Source: Paenibacillus senegalimassiliensis
Lineage (GTDB): Bacteria; Bacillota; Bacilli; Paenibacillales; Paenibacillaceae
Length of the DNA: 64,000 nucleotides
Reading direction: 5' to 3'
NCBI RefSeq assembly: GCF_001486585.1
Contig: NZ_LN909046.1
Coordinates: 1,178,001 to 1,242,000 of the forward strand
The notes beneath the pieces are model-generated. The model saw nothing but the letters and a program-made list of their open reading frames with translations, made no database searches and was not told the origin of the DNA. Made by a program: the position numbers and the translations under genes. Positions 55,161 to 64,000 of the stretch are shown here, piece after piece. The first letter of the stretch is position 1, and every line of letters begins with the position of its first letter.

Positions 55161-56372
55161 ATGGCGAAGAAAAAGTTCATCCCGGTGTTATGCTGGCTTT
55201 GTCTCATGAGTACTCTCTCCGGTTGCTGGCATCAGACTGAATTAACCGACCTGGCCATCGTCTCGGCGAGTGGAGTGAACTGGAAGGATAAGCAATGGGA
55301 GCTTACTTATCAGCTCCTCACTCCGGCTAATGCCTCGGCCAATGCCAGCGGTGGCCCAGGTTCTGGCCCGCCCATCAGTGTACTGTCTACCCAGGGGGAG
55401 ACGCTGCGCAAGGCATTCTCCAACAATGAAATGGAAAATACTCGTCATCTCCATCTTGGCAACAGCCGGGTCGTGGTCATCGGTGAAGCAGCAGCCAAGT
55501 ATGGATTGAATTCCTTGATTGATGCGTATTTGCGTAATCCTCAGGCCAGAGAAACCGTAGATGTTTTTGTCTCAAAGCGCGATCCTAGGCTGCTGGTATC
55601 CCAGCTTATGTATCTGGAGAAGAATACCGGCGAAGGCATTCACAAATTGATTGATAAGGAAAACAAAGCTACTTCGATTTTGCCAAAAGTGAATATGTTT
55701 GATCTGGCAAATCAGTTGGCAGGGTCGTCCAAATGTGCTATTATTCCTGAGCTGATGCTTTCAGGTTCTGTAGAGACGGGCTCGACCAAGGCGCTGGAGA
55801 CAACGATTTCCGCATCCAAACTCAAGCTTGGCGGACTGGCCGTGCTCAAATCAGGCAAATTAACCGGATGGCTGAATCAAGATGAAGCACTGGGTATCGC
55901 CTTTATCCGCAACCGGGTAAAGCAGGCTGTCATCCCCTTCTCGTTCCCAGAAGCAGACAATGAAAACAGAAACGGGGCAACCTTTGAAATCTCGGCCAAT
56001 TCCACTTCGTTGAAGATGCGCCGGGAACAGGGCAAAATCATCGTGGACGCTACCCTGAAGGTTGAAGGAATGATCACCGATACCGAGTTCAAGCTGGATG
56101 CCACAGACCCTGGGCATGTTCAGAAGCTGGAACAAATCATCAAGAAGCAACTGCTGGACATTGTGTGGCAAGGCTGGAATGGCGTGCATGAATTGAAAGC
56201 GGACGTCGTTGGTTTTGCTGAAATGTTCCGTCGCAAATATCCAAAGGAATGGCGGCAAATTGAGGATCAGTGGGAGAATGTCTTTGCTGACATCGAGTTT
56301 AAGCCCACTGTCCAAATCACCATTGAGCGTGTGGGACTCACCAACCAATCCTACCAGGAATTTGTGGAATGA
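55161..56372 (+). CDS. Spore germination receptor C subunit, lipoprotein (GerAC/GerKC family)
   Basis: A 403-residue lipoprotein. The signal peptide ends at LSGC (lipid Cys at about residue 22), followed by WHQTELTDLAIVSASG, the usual GerAC N-terminus. DAYLRNPQARETVDVFVSK and the C-terminal KYPKEWRQIEDQWENVFADIEFKPTVQI are family blocks. ATG 55161 is 4 nt after the A subunit stop, with AAAGGAG upstream. It completes the B-A-C operon. No obvious terminator was seen right after it. Confidence 0.93.
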   Translation: MAKKKFIPVLCWLCLMSTLSGCWHQTELTDLAIVSASGVNWKDKQWELTYQLLTPANASANASGGPGSGPPISVLSTQGETLRKAFSNNEMENTRHLHLGNSRVVVIGEAAAKYGLNSLIDAYLRNPQARETVDVFVSKRDPRLLVSQLMYLEKNTGEGIHKLIDKENKATSILPKVNMFDLANQLAGSSKCAIIPELMLSGSVETGSTKALETTISASKLKLGGLAVLKSGKLTGWLNQDEALGIAFIRNRVKQAVIPFSFPEADNENRNGATFEISANSTSLKMRREQGKIIVDATLKVEGMITDTEFKLDATDPGHVQKLEQIIKKQLLDIVWQGWNGVHELKADVVGFAEMFRRKYPKEWRQIEDQWENVFADIEFKPTVQITIERVGLTNQSYQEFVE

Positions 56373-56496
56373 GATATTGTCCACATGGTGTTACAAATGT
56401 CATAGTCTGCTATACTGATAAAAAAGATAATTTAAGCTGATAACAATATTTTATTGACTATTATACTAACTATTATTAGAAAAGAAGGCTTATACC

Positions 56497-57372
56497 ATGA
56501 ATTTGAAGCAATACACTCCTGCCCTCAGGAAACCGATTAAGGCATCTCTAAAACCAGCACAGGAGGTCGCCATTGTTCTGCTCGGCGGACTGCTGGTCGC
56601 TGCCGGACTCAACCTGTTCCTCATTCCCCACAAGCTGTTATCGGGAGGTGTGGCCGGGATTGCCTCCATCATCGGTTATATGACAGGATGGAATATTTCT
56701 CTTGTCTATTTCCTGGTGAACCTCCCCTTGATTGCCTGGGGCTGGAGAGCAGTAGGAAGACGATATATTGTATTAAGCTGTATTTCCGTCGTCAGTACGA
56801 CCTGGTTCATGTCTCTCATTCCTCAGGTTCAGTTGACTAAGGACCCGATTCTGGCTGCTGTATTCGGTGGCATTATCTCCGCTGGAGGCATCGGCTTCTC
56901 GTTACGAGTCGGGGGTTCTACCGGAGGGCTGGATATTCTGGGTTCCATTCTGACGAGAAAATATGATTGGCCGATGGGGAACATCCTCTTTCTGTTGAAC
57001 GGGGTTGTTATTCTGGCCCTGGGCTTCTTCCAAAGCTGGGACCTTGCCCTCTACTCCATGTTGTCCACCTTCGTGAAGGGTAAGGTTGTCGACATGATTC
57101 ATATCGGACACATCAAGGTCACCTGCTTTATTATTACGAAGCAGAAGGAACAGATGCTTTGCGGGCTGCGCAAGCTGCACCACGGCATTACGTGCATTCA
57201 CTCTGAAGGCGGTTATCGCGAAGAAGAGAATTGCACGCTGATGACGGTAACCACGCGTTACGAGTTGGCGGCAGTCCGCAAGGCTGTAGCTGAGGCTGAT
57301 CCCAATGCCTTTATGAACGTAGTACAATCCGCTGAAATCTATGGCCGATTTGCCAGACCACCCAAGGTATAA
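56497..57372 (+). CDS. YitT-family membrane protein (second copy)
   Basis: A 291-residue YitT protein with five to six N-terminal spans and a soluble C-terminal DUF2179 domain (about 215-285; HHGITCIHSEGGYREEENCTLMTVTTRYEL). It carries GGSTGGLDILGSILTRKYDWPMG, the family segment corresponding to GGALDGSEVLAVLLSRNMPFSVG in the copy at 13534-14394. The two copies are only distantly similar. Function is unknown. It is preceded by AAGAAGGC. A bidirectional hairpin follows. Confidence 0.9.
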   Translation: MNLKQYTPALRKPIKASLKPAQEVAIVLLGGLLVAAGLNLFLIPHKLLSGGVAGIASIIGYMTGWNISLVYFLVNLPLIAWGWRAVGRRYIVLSCISVVSTTWFMSLIPQVQLTKDPILAAVFGGIISAGGIGFSLRVGGSTGGLDILGSILTRKYDWPMGNILFLLNGVVILALGFFQSWDLALYSMLSTFVKGKVVDMIHIGHIKVTCFIITKQKEQMLCGLRKLHHGITCIHSEGGYREEENCTLMTVTTRYELAAVRKAVAEADPNAFMNVVQSAEIYGRFARPPKV

Positions 57373-57401
57373 GGCATGCCCGCCATCTAGCATATAGAGA
57401 C

Positions 57402-57453
57402 AAAGAAGCTTACGAACCGCCATGTGACAAGCTGCGGTTACGTAAGCTTCTTT
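57402..57453. terminator. Bidirectional terminator
   Basis: AAAGAAGCTTACG... pairs with ...CGTAAGCTTCTTT, with further AACCGC / GCGGTT pairing. It lies between the convergent YitT and ABC-2 permease genes. Confidence 0.9.
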
Positions 57454-57474
57454 GTTTTTGCACAGTTTTCTATA

Positions 57475-58260
57475 TCAGGAGCCGGCTCCCCGGTATTTCT
57501 TGACCCCGAAGTTCCACGCCGTAAGCCCGATAGCCAGGAAGACGATGCCCACAAGTGGGGTCAACCAAGCCATCTGCTGCATCTCCTCCCGCTCCAGAAA
57601 CAACGAGGCGGGGTACACGCCAACGAAGGCGAATGGCAGGACCCAGGTCAATAACACCTGAATCGCCCGATTGTAAATCGTCACTGGGTAACGACCATAA
57701 CCTTGGACATTATACATCAAGGGCAAAATACCCGTAGGCGCGTCCGAGTAGAAGGACAACGAGGTTAGCGTGGTGTAAATGCCGGTATAGATGGCTGTTG
57801 CACTCAAGGTGAACAGCAGCATGGCCGGAATCGTCCACCATTCCATGCCGAGACCAAGCTGCCCCCCGCTGACGATCATAATGATAACTCCGATGATCGA
57901 GCCCACCAAAGCTGGCGGGTCCACATTCTCAAGGAAGATCTGGAACAAATTATAGGCCGGACGGGTCATAATTCGGTCCATTTCCCCCTTGACGATATAC
58001 CGTTCGCTGAACCCCCACAAGTTAATAAAGCAACTGAAGATGCCAAATGGTACCATAAAGAATCCGTAAACGAACACGACCTCACTTTCACTCCACCCGC
58101 CCAAGCTATTGGTATGCATGAAGATGACGAAGATAAAAATCAGGTTTGTCGCTTGAAATAGCAAGTCGGAGATGACCTCCACCCAGAAATCGGCGCGATA
58201 GGTCAAGCGAGTCTTCATATAATTCTTCAAGTATTCGCCAATCAAGCCCAAATAGTACAT
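57475..58260 (-). CDS. ABC-2-type transporter permease, second subunit (PF06182 type)
   Basis: A 261-residue membrane protein with six predicted spans. RADFWVEVISDLLFQATNLIFIFV and RIMTRPAYNLFQIFLENVDP are shared with the COG3694 group that works with a COG4587 permease and a COG4586 ATPase. It is 7 nt after the first permease. The substrate of this exporter group is not established; lipid or peptide export is possible. Start ATG 58260. Confidence 0.88.
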   Translation of the reverse strand: MYYLGLIGEYLKNYMKTRLTYRADFWVEVISDLLFQATNLIFIFVIFMHTNSLGGWSESEVVFVYGFFMVPFGIFSCFINLWGFSERYIVKGEMDRIMTRPAYNLFQIFLENVDPPALVGSIIGVIIMIVSGGQLGLGMEWWTIPAMLLFTLSATAIYTGIYTTLTSLSFYSDAPTGILPLMYNVQGYGRYPVTIYNRAIQVLLTWVLPFAFVGVYPASLFLEREEMQQMAWLTPLVGIVFLAIGLTAWNFGVKKYRGAGS

Positions 58261-58267
58261 ACTCTGC

Positions 58268-59071
58268 TCAACCCCCTTGCACGAACAGGCGTTTCCGCGA
58301 GGCGCGGTATAGCCATATCATCGGAATTAGCAGCAGCAGGAACCACACGACCTGAACGCCCAGCACACCCCAAATGGATGCCCCCTGAATTCGTCCCGTG
58401 AAGACGGAGCCTGGCAAATACGTAATTGCCTGAAATGGCAGGAACGTCATGATGCCCGACAGCCAGGAAGGAAACAAGCTGATTGGAATGATCAGTCCGG
58501 AGAATAAATCCACAATCACCCGCTTCATGCGCATGAAGCCTTCGTTATTTTCCACAAAAAAGGCCATCAGCCCGGTAATTACATTAAGCTGCGAATTAAT
58601 CAGGAAGCTGAAGAACAGCATGACGAGAAAGCCCGCCCACGCCTCGGGTGCTGTAGGCAATTGTACCGGATAAAGCAGCATCGCTACGGCCATCCCGGGA
58701 ATCATTAACATCATGAATCGAAACATGCCTTCGCCGAGCCCCTGCATCATTTTGACCATAATATAGTTATAAGGACGAATGAACTGGATCGCAATGCTGC
58801 CATCGCGAATATCGGTGGAGATTTCCCGGTCGAGATTATTGAAGTAGAAAGCCCGGGCCATCCAGGAAACCGCGAGATACGTCGTCATCTGTGAAGCCGT
58901 AAAGCCCCCGAGTTCCCCACCACCGCCATAAATGGCCTTCCATGTAAAATAGTACACCCCAATGTTCAGCGTATAAATCAGAATTCCCGAATAATAGTTA
59001 ATGCGATAGGCAAGCATCGTCAGGAAACGGATGCGTATAAAATCGAGGTATGCCCCCATCGTGTTAGACAT
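58268..59071 (-). CDS. ABC-2-type transporter permease, first subunit
   Basis: A 267-residue permease with six predicted spans (COG4587-like): YLDFIRIRFLTMLAYRINYYSGI at the N-terminus and AIQFIRPYNYIMVKMMQGLGEG in the middle. Its ATG at 59071 overlaps the ATPase stop by 8 nt, so translation is coupled. With the second permease it forms the membrane part of the exporter. Confidence 0.88.
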   Translation of the reverse strand: MSNTMGAYLDFIRIRFLTMLAYRINYYSGILIYTLNIGVYYFTWKAIYGGGGELGGFTASQMTTYLAVSWMARAFYFNNLDREISTDIRDGSIAIQFIRPYNYIMVKMMQGLGEGMFRFMMLMIPGMAVAMLLYPVQLPTAPEAWAGFLVMLFFSFLINSQLNVITGLMAFFVENNEGFMRMKRVIVDLFSGLIIPISLFPSWLSGIMTFLPFQAITYLPGSVFTGRIQGASIWGVLGVQVVWFLLLLIPMIWLYRASRKRLFVQGG

Positions 59072-60116
59072 GAATCACCGCTCCTTCGCGGCTGTCCGCC
59101 TTCTCCCCGGATTTGTTCTCGGCTGAACCGGATTGATAAATACTGCGCACGATCTCATCGGTATTGGTCTCTATAATTTTGATATCTGTAATATCAGCTT
59201 GACCGACAACCTGGCCCAGCACTTCTGATACGCCGATATCGCGGGGAATCCAGACCTTGGCATTCAGATCATTCTCGGCGCTCCAGATTACCGGTTGTTG
59301 TCCGGTCCAGGCCCGCAATTGATCCAGCTTGGTCGCGGTGCCGAACTGGAACAACACTTCCTTGCCCGTCCCCCAGCGGTCCTTAAGTTCATCCAGCCCG
59401 CCATCATAAATAATCTGGCCATCGTCCAGCATAATAACTCTGGAGCAAAGCGCCTCGATGTCCTGCAAATCATGTGTTGTCAGCAAAATTGTCGTTCCAT
59501 GCTCACGGTTCATATCCTGCAGGAAATCACGAATTTCCGACTTCACCACTATGTCCAAGCCGATGGTCGGCTCGTCGAGAAACACAATGGAGGGATTATG
59601 CAACAGCGCCGCTACCAATTCACAGCGCATCCGTTGCCCTAAGCTCAGCTTACGTACCGGACGATTGAGCAGATCCTGCAACTGGAGACGCTCCACCAGT
59701 TCATCCAGCCGTTTCTTATAGTCAGCCTGCGGTACGCGGTAAACCTTGCGTAGCAGTTCAAAGGATTCTATCACGCCGATGTCCCACCAAAGCTGACTAC
59801 GTTGACCGAACACGACGCCGATATGCTGGACGAATTTCTCCCGCTCGGCATAAGGGACAAAGCCCCCGACCGATAGATGACCAGACGTCGGCACGAGAAT
59901 GCCGGTCAGCATCTTGATCGTCGTCGACTTACCCGCTCCGTTCTCTCCGATGTAGCCGCAAATCTCCCCTTGCGGAATGTCGAAGGAGATATCTTTCACG
60001 GCGGCTACTTCGTTGTATTCCCTCTTGAATAAATCGAGGAAGGCCCCTTTGAGGCCCTGGCGATTTTTCTGCACTTTGAATGTTTTGCGCAAATCACGCA
60101 CTTCTATAGCTGCCAT
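59064..60116 (-). CDS. ABC transporter ATPase of the ABC-2 exporter (COG4586-like)
   Basis: A 350-residue ATPase. Walker A is GENGAGKST, the Q-loop is in VVFGQRSQLWWD, the signature is KLSLGQRMRCELVAAL, and Walker B is IVFLDEPTIGLD. The C-terminal extension (about 245-350) is typical of this subgroup. It is the first gene of the three-gene exporter. Its acidic tail ends in KADSREGAVIHV. Start ATG 60116 has GAGGT upstream at a suitable distance. Confidence 0.92.
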   Translation of the reverse strand: MAAIEVRDLRKTFKVQKNRQGLKGAFLDLFKREYNEVAAVKDISFDIPQGEICGYIGENGAGKSTTIKMLTGILVPTSGHLSVGGFVPYAEREKFVQHIGVVFGQRSQLWWDIGVIESFELLRKVYRVPQADYKKRLDELVERLQLQDLLNRPVRKLSLGQRMRCELVAALLHNPSIVFLDEPTIGLDIVVKSEIRDFLQDMNREHGTTILLTTHDLQDIEALCSRVIMLDDGQIIYDGGLDELKDRWGTGKEVLFQFGTATKLDQLRAWTGQQPVIWSAENDLNAKVWIPRDIGVSEVLGQVVGQADITDIKIIETNTDEIVRSIYQSGSAENKSGEKADSREGAVIHV

Positions 60117-60226
60117 GTTATGCTGTACCTCATTTCTGCTTCTTTGTTGAAACCCCGCTAAAAATTATATAGTAACTTCCACAAAAGCACCATACCCTGC
60201 AAGAAAGTGGCTATCCCTGGCCCCGC

Positions 60227-60255
60227 TTGCCCTCTTTAGCTCCACATGTTATAGT
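60227..60255 (+). promoter_or_regulatory. Candidate sigma-A promoter of the SNF2 gene
   Basis: TTGCCC (60227-60232), 17 bp, TATAGT (60250-60255), 84 nt upstream of the start codon. Confidence 0.45.
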
Positions 60256-60338
60256 GCCGCTTTTTCTGTTATCATAGGGGCAGGAGAAACATACGAACAG
60301 ATCACGAACAGATTAAGAGTAGAGAGAGGAAATGACTC

Positions 60339-63300
60339 ATGAGCTTTCCATTAACGCAGCGTGTCATCAAGCTGCTTTGCGGCCGGATTTCCTATGAACG
60401 GGGCGAAGCCTACTATAAGACGGGTAAGGTTACTTTTCTGCGCATCGACCACGGGTCCCGGGTGTATGAAGCTACGGTATCAGGGACCGGGCACTACCAT
60501 GTCTCGGTACAGCTTGACCAACATGGGGAAGTTAAGGCGGAATGCAATTGCCCTGCCTTCTACTCCTATAACAATTATTGCAAGCATATTGCCGCTGTTA
60601 TGATGGGAGTTCACGATATGCAGCTAAATGGCAAAGCTCCGGTACGTGCGTACCCTTCCCTCCTGCACCCTACCCACTCCCATGAGGAGCAACGACGAGG
60701 GCGGGATATTTCTTCCCGCGATATCTGGATGACCCGTGATATGATGCAGCTCTTCGAGGAAGAGTCACAGCAGCCACTGCGTGCAGGTACGAGGTTTGAT
60801 GCGCGGACGCCACTGGAGATTGAATTTACCCTTCACCCCTTCTCTTACGGCTATCGCAAGTATTTGTTTGGCCTGGAGATGAAGATTGGGTCCAAGCGGC
60901 TTTACATCGTGAAGAATATACGCGACTTCCTGGACAAGCTCTCTCGCCGGGAGCCTTATAGCTTCTCCAAGCACTTTATTTATGATCCGGCGCAGCACAG
61001 CTTCCATCCTCAGGATGAGGCCCTGATTCAGAAAATGGTGGAAATATACCACAATGAGCAAATGTATCAGGAGACGCTTAGCGGCTTCTCCAGACATACA
61101 GGTCGTGGAACAAGCGGTGAGCGACTGCTGCCAATTCCGGCGTTGCTTTGGGAAGCCGTGTTGCCGTTGCTCCTACAGGCTCCTTCGGTACAGCTTGAGC
61201 AGGATGGACAGATGTGGAGCGGAGTGAAGCTGTCGGAGGAGATTCTCCCCTTGCATTTCGATCTGAATCAGAGCAGTGATATCAGCTTTGAATTCACAGC
61301 CCAAGGTCTCGATGATATCACAGTCATGGAGACCTATGGCGTCATTCTCTATGATGGCCGCCTCATTCGTCAGACTCCGGCACAGGTTCGGCGACTGGCT
61401 GAAATGAAGCATATGCTGGCAACGGCCCGCAAGCGGCATATTATGATCTCTTCAGAGCAAATCGAACCCTTTGTCGAGAGAGTGCTGCCGGGGCTGATGA
61501 AGCTCGGAAACGTTGATATCGAAGAGAGTGTCGCTCGCCGCATGGTACGAACCAAGCTTGTAGCCAAGCTGTATCTGGACCGGATCAAGGACCGCCTGGT
61601 CGCCGGATTGGAGTTCCAGTACGGTGATATCGTATTTAACCCGCTAGAAGAGCATGGTCCCAAACGGGGAACGGATCTGATTCTGCTCCGGGACGGAGAT
61701 AAGGAACGGCAAATTCTTGAGTTGATGGAATCAGGTCTCTTTACGCGGACAGAGAGCGGCTACTTCCTTAATGATGAGGAAGCGGAATATCAATTTCTCT
61801 ACCACATCATTCCTGAGCTTGAGAAGCTGCTGGAGGTTTATGCCACCTCGGCGGTCAAGACAAGAATGATCCATGATCTCAGACCGCCCAAAATATCGGT
61901 CGAACTCGATGAACGGACGGATTGGCTCGAATTCCGCTTCAGTATGTCCGATATTGGAGAATCTGAAATTCGCGGGCTGCTGCAAGCCCTGGAGGAGAAG
62001 CGCCGGTACTACCGGCTGCCTGACGGAGCCTTCATGCCACTGGAAAGTGATGAATTCCAGGAAATCATCAACTTCATGAACGAGGTTGGCCTCCGTCCTC
62101 AGGATTTTGGTGGTTCAAAATTTCGGGTTCCGCTAACGCGGGGACTGCATATCAAGGAAGAAGAACTGCAGGGCAGCGCCGTACGACTGGGCAAATCATT
62201 TCGGGAGTTGCTGCATAACCTGCGGCGTCCCGGAAATCTGGAATTTGCGGTTCCACCCCAGCTTGCTCCGGTGCTTCGCGATTATCAGGCCTATGGCTAC
62301 CAATGGCTGAAGACGCTGGCCCATTACCGCTTCGGAGGGATACTTGCCGATGATATGGGGCTGGGCAAAACCTTGCAAAGCATCGCCTTCATCGTGTCGG
62401 TACTACCGGAAATTGCTGAATCCGGTCAGCCTGCGTTGATCGTCGCCCCCGCATCGTTAGTCTATAACTGGCAAAATGAATTAACCAAGTTTGCCCCTCA
62501 GGTCAAGGTAGTCATAGCTGACGGGAGCAAAGCTGAACGGGTTCGAGCGCTGCGTGAGGCGGATTCTGCTGACGTCGTTATTACTTCTTACCCCCTGCTG
62601 CGTCGCGATGTTGACCAATTTGCCGAGCTGTCCTTTCATACACTGATTCTTGATGAAGCTCAAAGCTTCAAGAACCATGCCTCGCAAACGGCGCAAGCGG
62701 TAAAGAGTCTGCAAGCCCGACAGCGGTTCGCCTTAACCGGAACACCGGTAGAGAATTCGTTGGAAGAATTGTGTCCATCTTCAATGCCGTATTTCCCGAG
62801 CTGTTCCCCAGCCGGCAGGCCTTTGGCGAGTTGTCCCGCGACAAGATCTCCCGGCAAATTCGTCCATTCCTGCTCCGTCGCTTGAAGACAGACGTGCTTA
62901 AGGAGCTGCCCGAGAAGATTGAATCCCTGCAAGCGAGCGAACTGCTGCCAGAGCAGAAGAAGCTCTACTTGGCTTACCTCGCCAAGCTTCAGCAGGAAAC
63001 GTTAAAGCATCTGGATGCCGATTCGTTTGGTCAAAATCGGATACGCATCTTGGCCGGATTAACCCGGCTGCGGCAGCTTTGTTGCCACCCTTCCCTATTC
63101 GTAGATGGTTACGAAGGTGGCTCCGCCAAATTTGATCAACTGCTCGAAATGATTGAGGAATGCCAAAGTGCAGGCAAACGTGTACTGATATTTTCACAGT
63201 TTACACAAATGCTGGATTTGATCGGGCGCGAGCTCGGATACCGGGGTCTTCCCTTCTTCTATCTGGATGGCAAGACACCTGCGGCGGACCGGGTCGGACT

Positions 63301-63634
63301 ATGCCAACGCTTCAATGATGGAGAACGTGATTTGTTCCTTATTTCGCTGAAGGCTGGGGGCACGGGACTTAATCTCACTGGAGCGGATACGGTTATTCTG
63401 TATGATCTATGGTGGAACCCTGCCGTTGAACAGCAAGCCGCAGATCGTGCTCACCGGATTGGACAGAAAAACATTGTACAAGTCATCCGACTCGTCGCCC
63501 AAGGCACTGTAGAGGATAAAATGTATGAGTTACAGCAAAAGAAGAAGAACTTAATTGAAGAAGTGCTGAAACCGGGACAAGAAGCGTTATCAGCACTTTC
63601 GGAAGACGATATTCGCGAAATATTGATGATCTGA
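60339..63634 (+). pseudogene. SWIM zinc-finger SNF2 helicase, broken by a single-base deletion near 62773
   Basis: The gene would encode about 1098 residues: an N-terminal SWIM zinc finger (CxC-x9-CxH: Cys69, Cys71, Cys81, His83), a beta-rich middle, then a SNF2 ATPase with motif I DDMGLGKT, DEAQ box LILDEAQSFKN, motif III LTGTPVENS. The frame changes at 62773: the expected EELWSIFNAVFPE reads TTG TGT CCA because one G is missing from TGG. The first frame then ends at 62885 after 848 codons with out-of-frame residues. The second frame (from 62774) carries the helicase C lobe with RPFLLRRLKTDVLKELPEK, IFSQFTQML and the DRAHRIGQ motif VI. Either a true mutation, a sequencing error, or recoding; no slippery heptamer is seen. 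Homologues: YwqA-type proteins. Confidence 0.88.
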
Positions 63635-63725
63635 CAAATCGGCGAAAGTATGTGTTTAATTGGTGAGTTCGGGACAATCTAAGGTGAGGGGTATACCCGC
63701 CATCAAGCGTTAGAGGAGGATCATT

Positions 63726-63911
63726 ATGGTACATCATGAAGGGCATGAGCCGCAGGATGAGTCCAAGCTACGTAATAAAATGGATCATGAAGGGGATTCA
63801 CTTGCGGAGAAGAAGAAAATGCAAAACGGAGTAGATATTGAGCCGGAAGCCGATGAATGGGTGGCCAAGCCGGTGCCTTTCGCCGATGGCGATACTGATT
63901 CCGAGGAATAA
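63726..63911 (+). CDS. Small highly charged protein, unknown function
   Basis: A 61-residue hydrophilic protein rich in Glu, Asp, Lys and His, starting MVHHEGHEPQDESKLRNKMDH and ending FADGDTDSEE. It has no cysteine, no signal peptide and no membrane span, and it is probably disordered. I recognise no family. An AGAGGAGG site sits 8 nt upstream of the ATG and a strong terminator follows 18 nt after the stop, so it is likely real and independent of the SNF2 gene 92 nt upstream. Confidence 0.75.
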   Translation: MVHHEGHEPQDESKLRNKMDHEGDSLAEKKKMQNGVDIEPEADEWVAKPVPFADGDTDSEE

Positions 63912-63929
63912 CTCACTTATGACGTATAT

Positions 63930-63970
63930 AATCCGCAGCAGCCTTTTGCGCTGCTTGCGGATTATTTTTT
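63930..63970 (+). terminator. Terminator after the small protein gene
   Basis: AATCCGCAGCAGC pairs with GCTGCTTGCGGATT around a short loop with a T-run. Confidence 0.9.
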
Positions 63971-64000
63971 ATTTTATAGCGTTGTTGCATCGGTTGGGGT

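Noticed and set aside
62771-63634. Second half of the SNF2 gene as a separate 287-residue gene
   Set aside because: It has no ribosome site, begins in the middle of a conserved SNF2 block and continues the helicase C lobe. It is better read as the 3' part of a frameshifted gene.

Overview
The window looks like chromosomal DNA of a spore-forming, aerobic Gram-positive bacterium of the Paenibacillaceae, most likely Paenibacillus. The reasons are AGGAGG-type ribosome sites, some TTG/GTG starts, a gerA-type germination operon, a YesM/YesN two-component pair beside a sugar ABC transporter, GH130 phosphorylases, a perfect CcpA (cre) site and perfect-to-good Fur boxes. No rRNA, tRNA, CRISPR array, prophage or transposase gene was seen, and no gene-free stretch exceeds 300 bases.

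Region 1 (1-12064) is an iron locus. A minus-strand biosynthetic operon starts under a perfect Fur box at 5476-5490: an ATP-grasp ligase, a diaminobutyrate-type aminotransferase, and two IucA/IucC (NIS) siderophore synthetases, the second cut by the window edge. A recent-looking 99-bp tandem duplication has separated the aminotransferase stop from the first synthetase start. A second Fur-box operon (10394 to 5667) holds a ferric-siderophore binding lipoprotein, two permeases, an ATPase and an FhuF-like reductase. An HpaB-type flavin monooxygenase is divergent from it.

Region 2 (12176-18967) holds a LysM-M14 peptidase, a YitT protein, an aldo/keto reductase, two YdcZ-type membrane proteins flanking a Crp/Fnr regulator, a MITE-like repeat with 13-bp inverted ends, and a 14-TM MFS exporter.

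Region 3 (18995-36364) is a carbohydrate locus: a secreted beta-helix protein with repeated lectin-like domains, an SGNH hydrolase, two PF12831-type FAD oxidoreductases, two GH130 phosphorylases, a three-component sugar ABC transporter, and a histidine kinase/response regulator/AraC operon that probably senses the substrate.

Region 4 (36550-50892) holds a CLC chloride/proton antiporter, a YebC regulator, an ABC-F protein, a YghZ-like reductase with an AraC regulator, a medium/short acyl-CoA synthetase, the fruR-fruK-fruA fructose operon with 20-bp phased operator repeats, and a sulfolipid pair (sqdB plus a GT4 glycosyltransferase), which is unusual outside phototrophs.

Region 5 (51060-64000) holds an M29 aminopeptidase, a three-gene germination receptor operon, a second YitT protein, a three-gene ABC-2 exporter, a SWIM/SNF2 helicase broken by a one-base deletion near 62773, and a small charged protein. 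The best candidates for something undescribed are the ATP-grasp/NIS siderophore locus and the GH130/FAD-oxidoreductase sugar locus.
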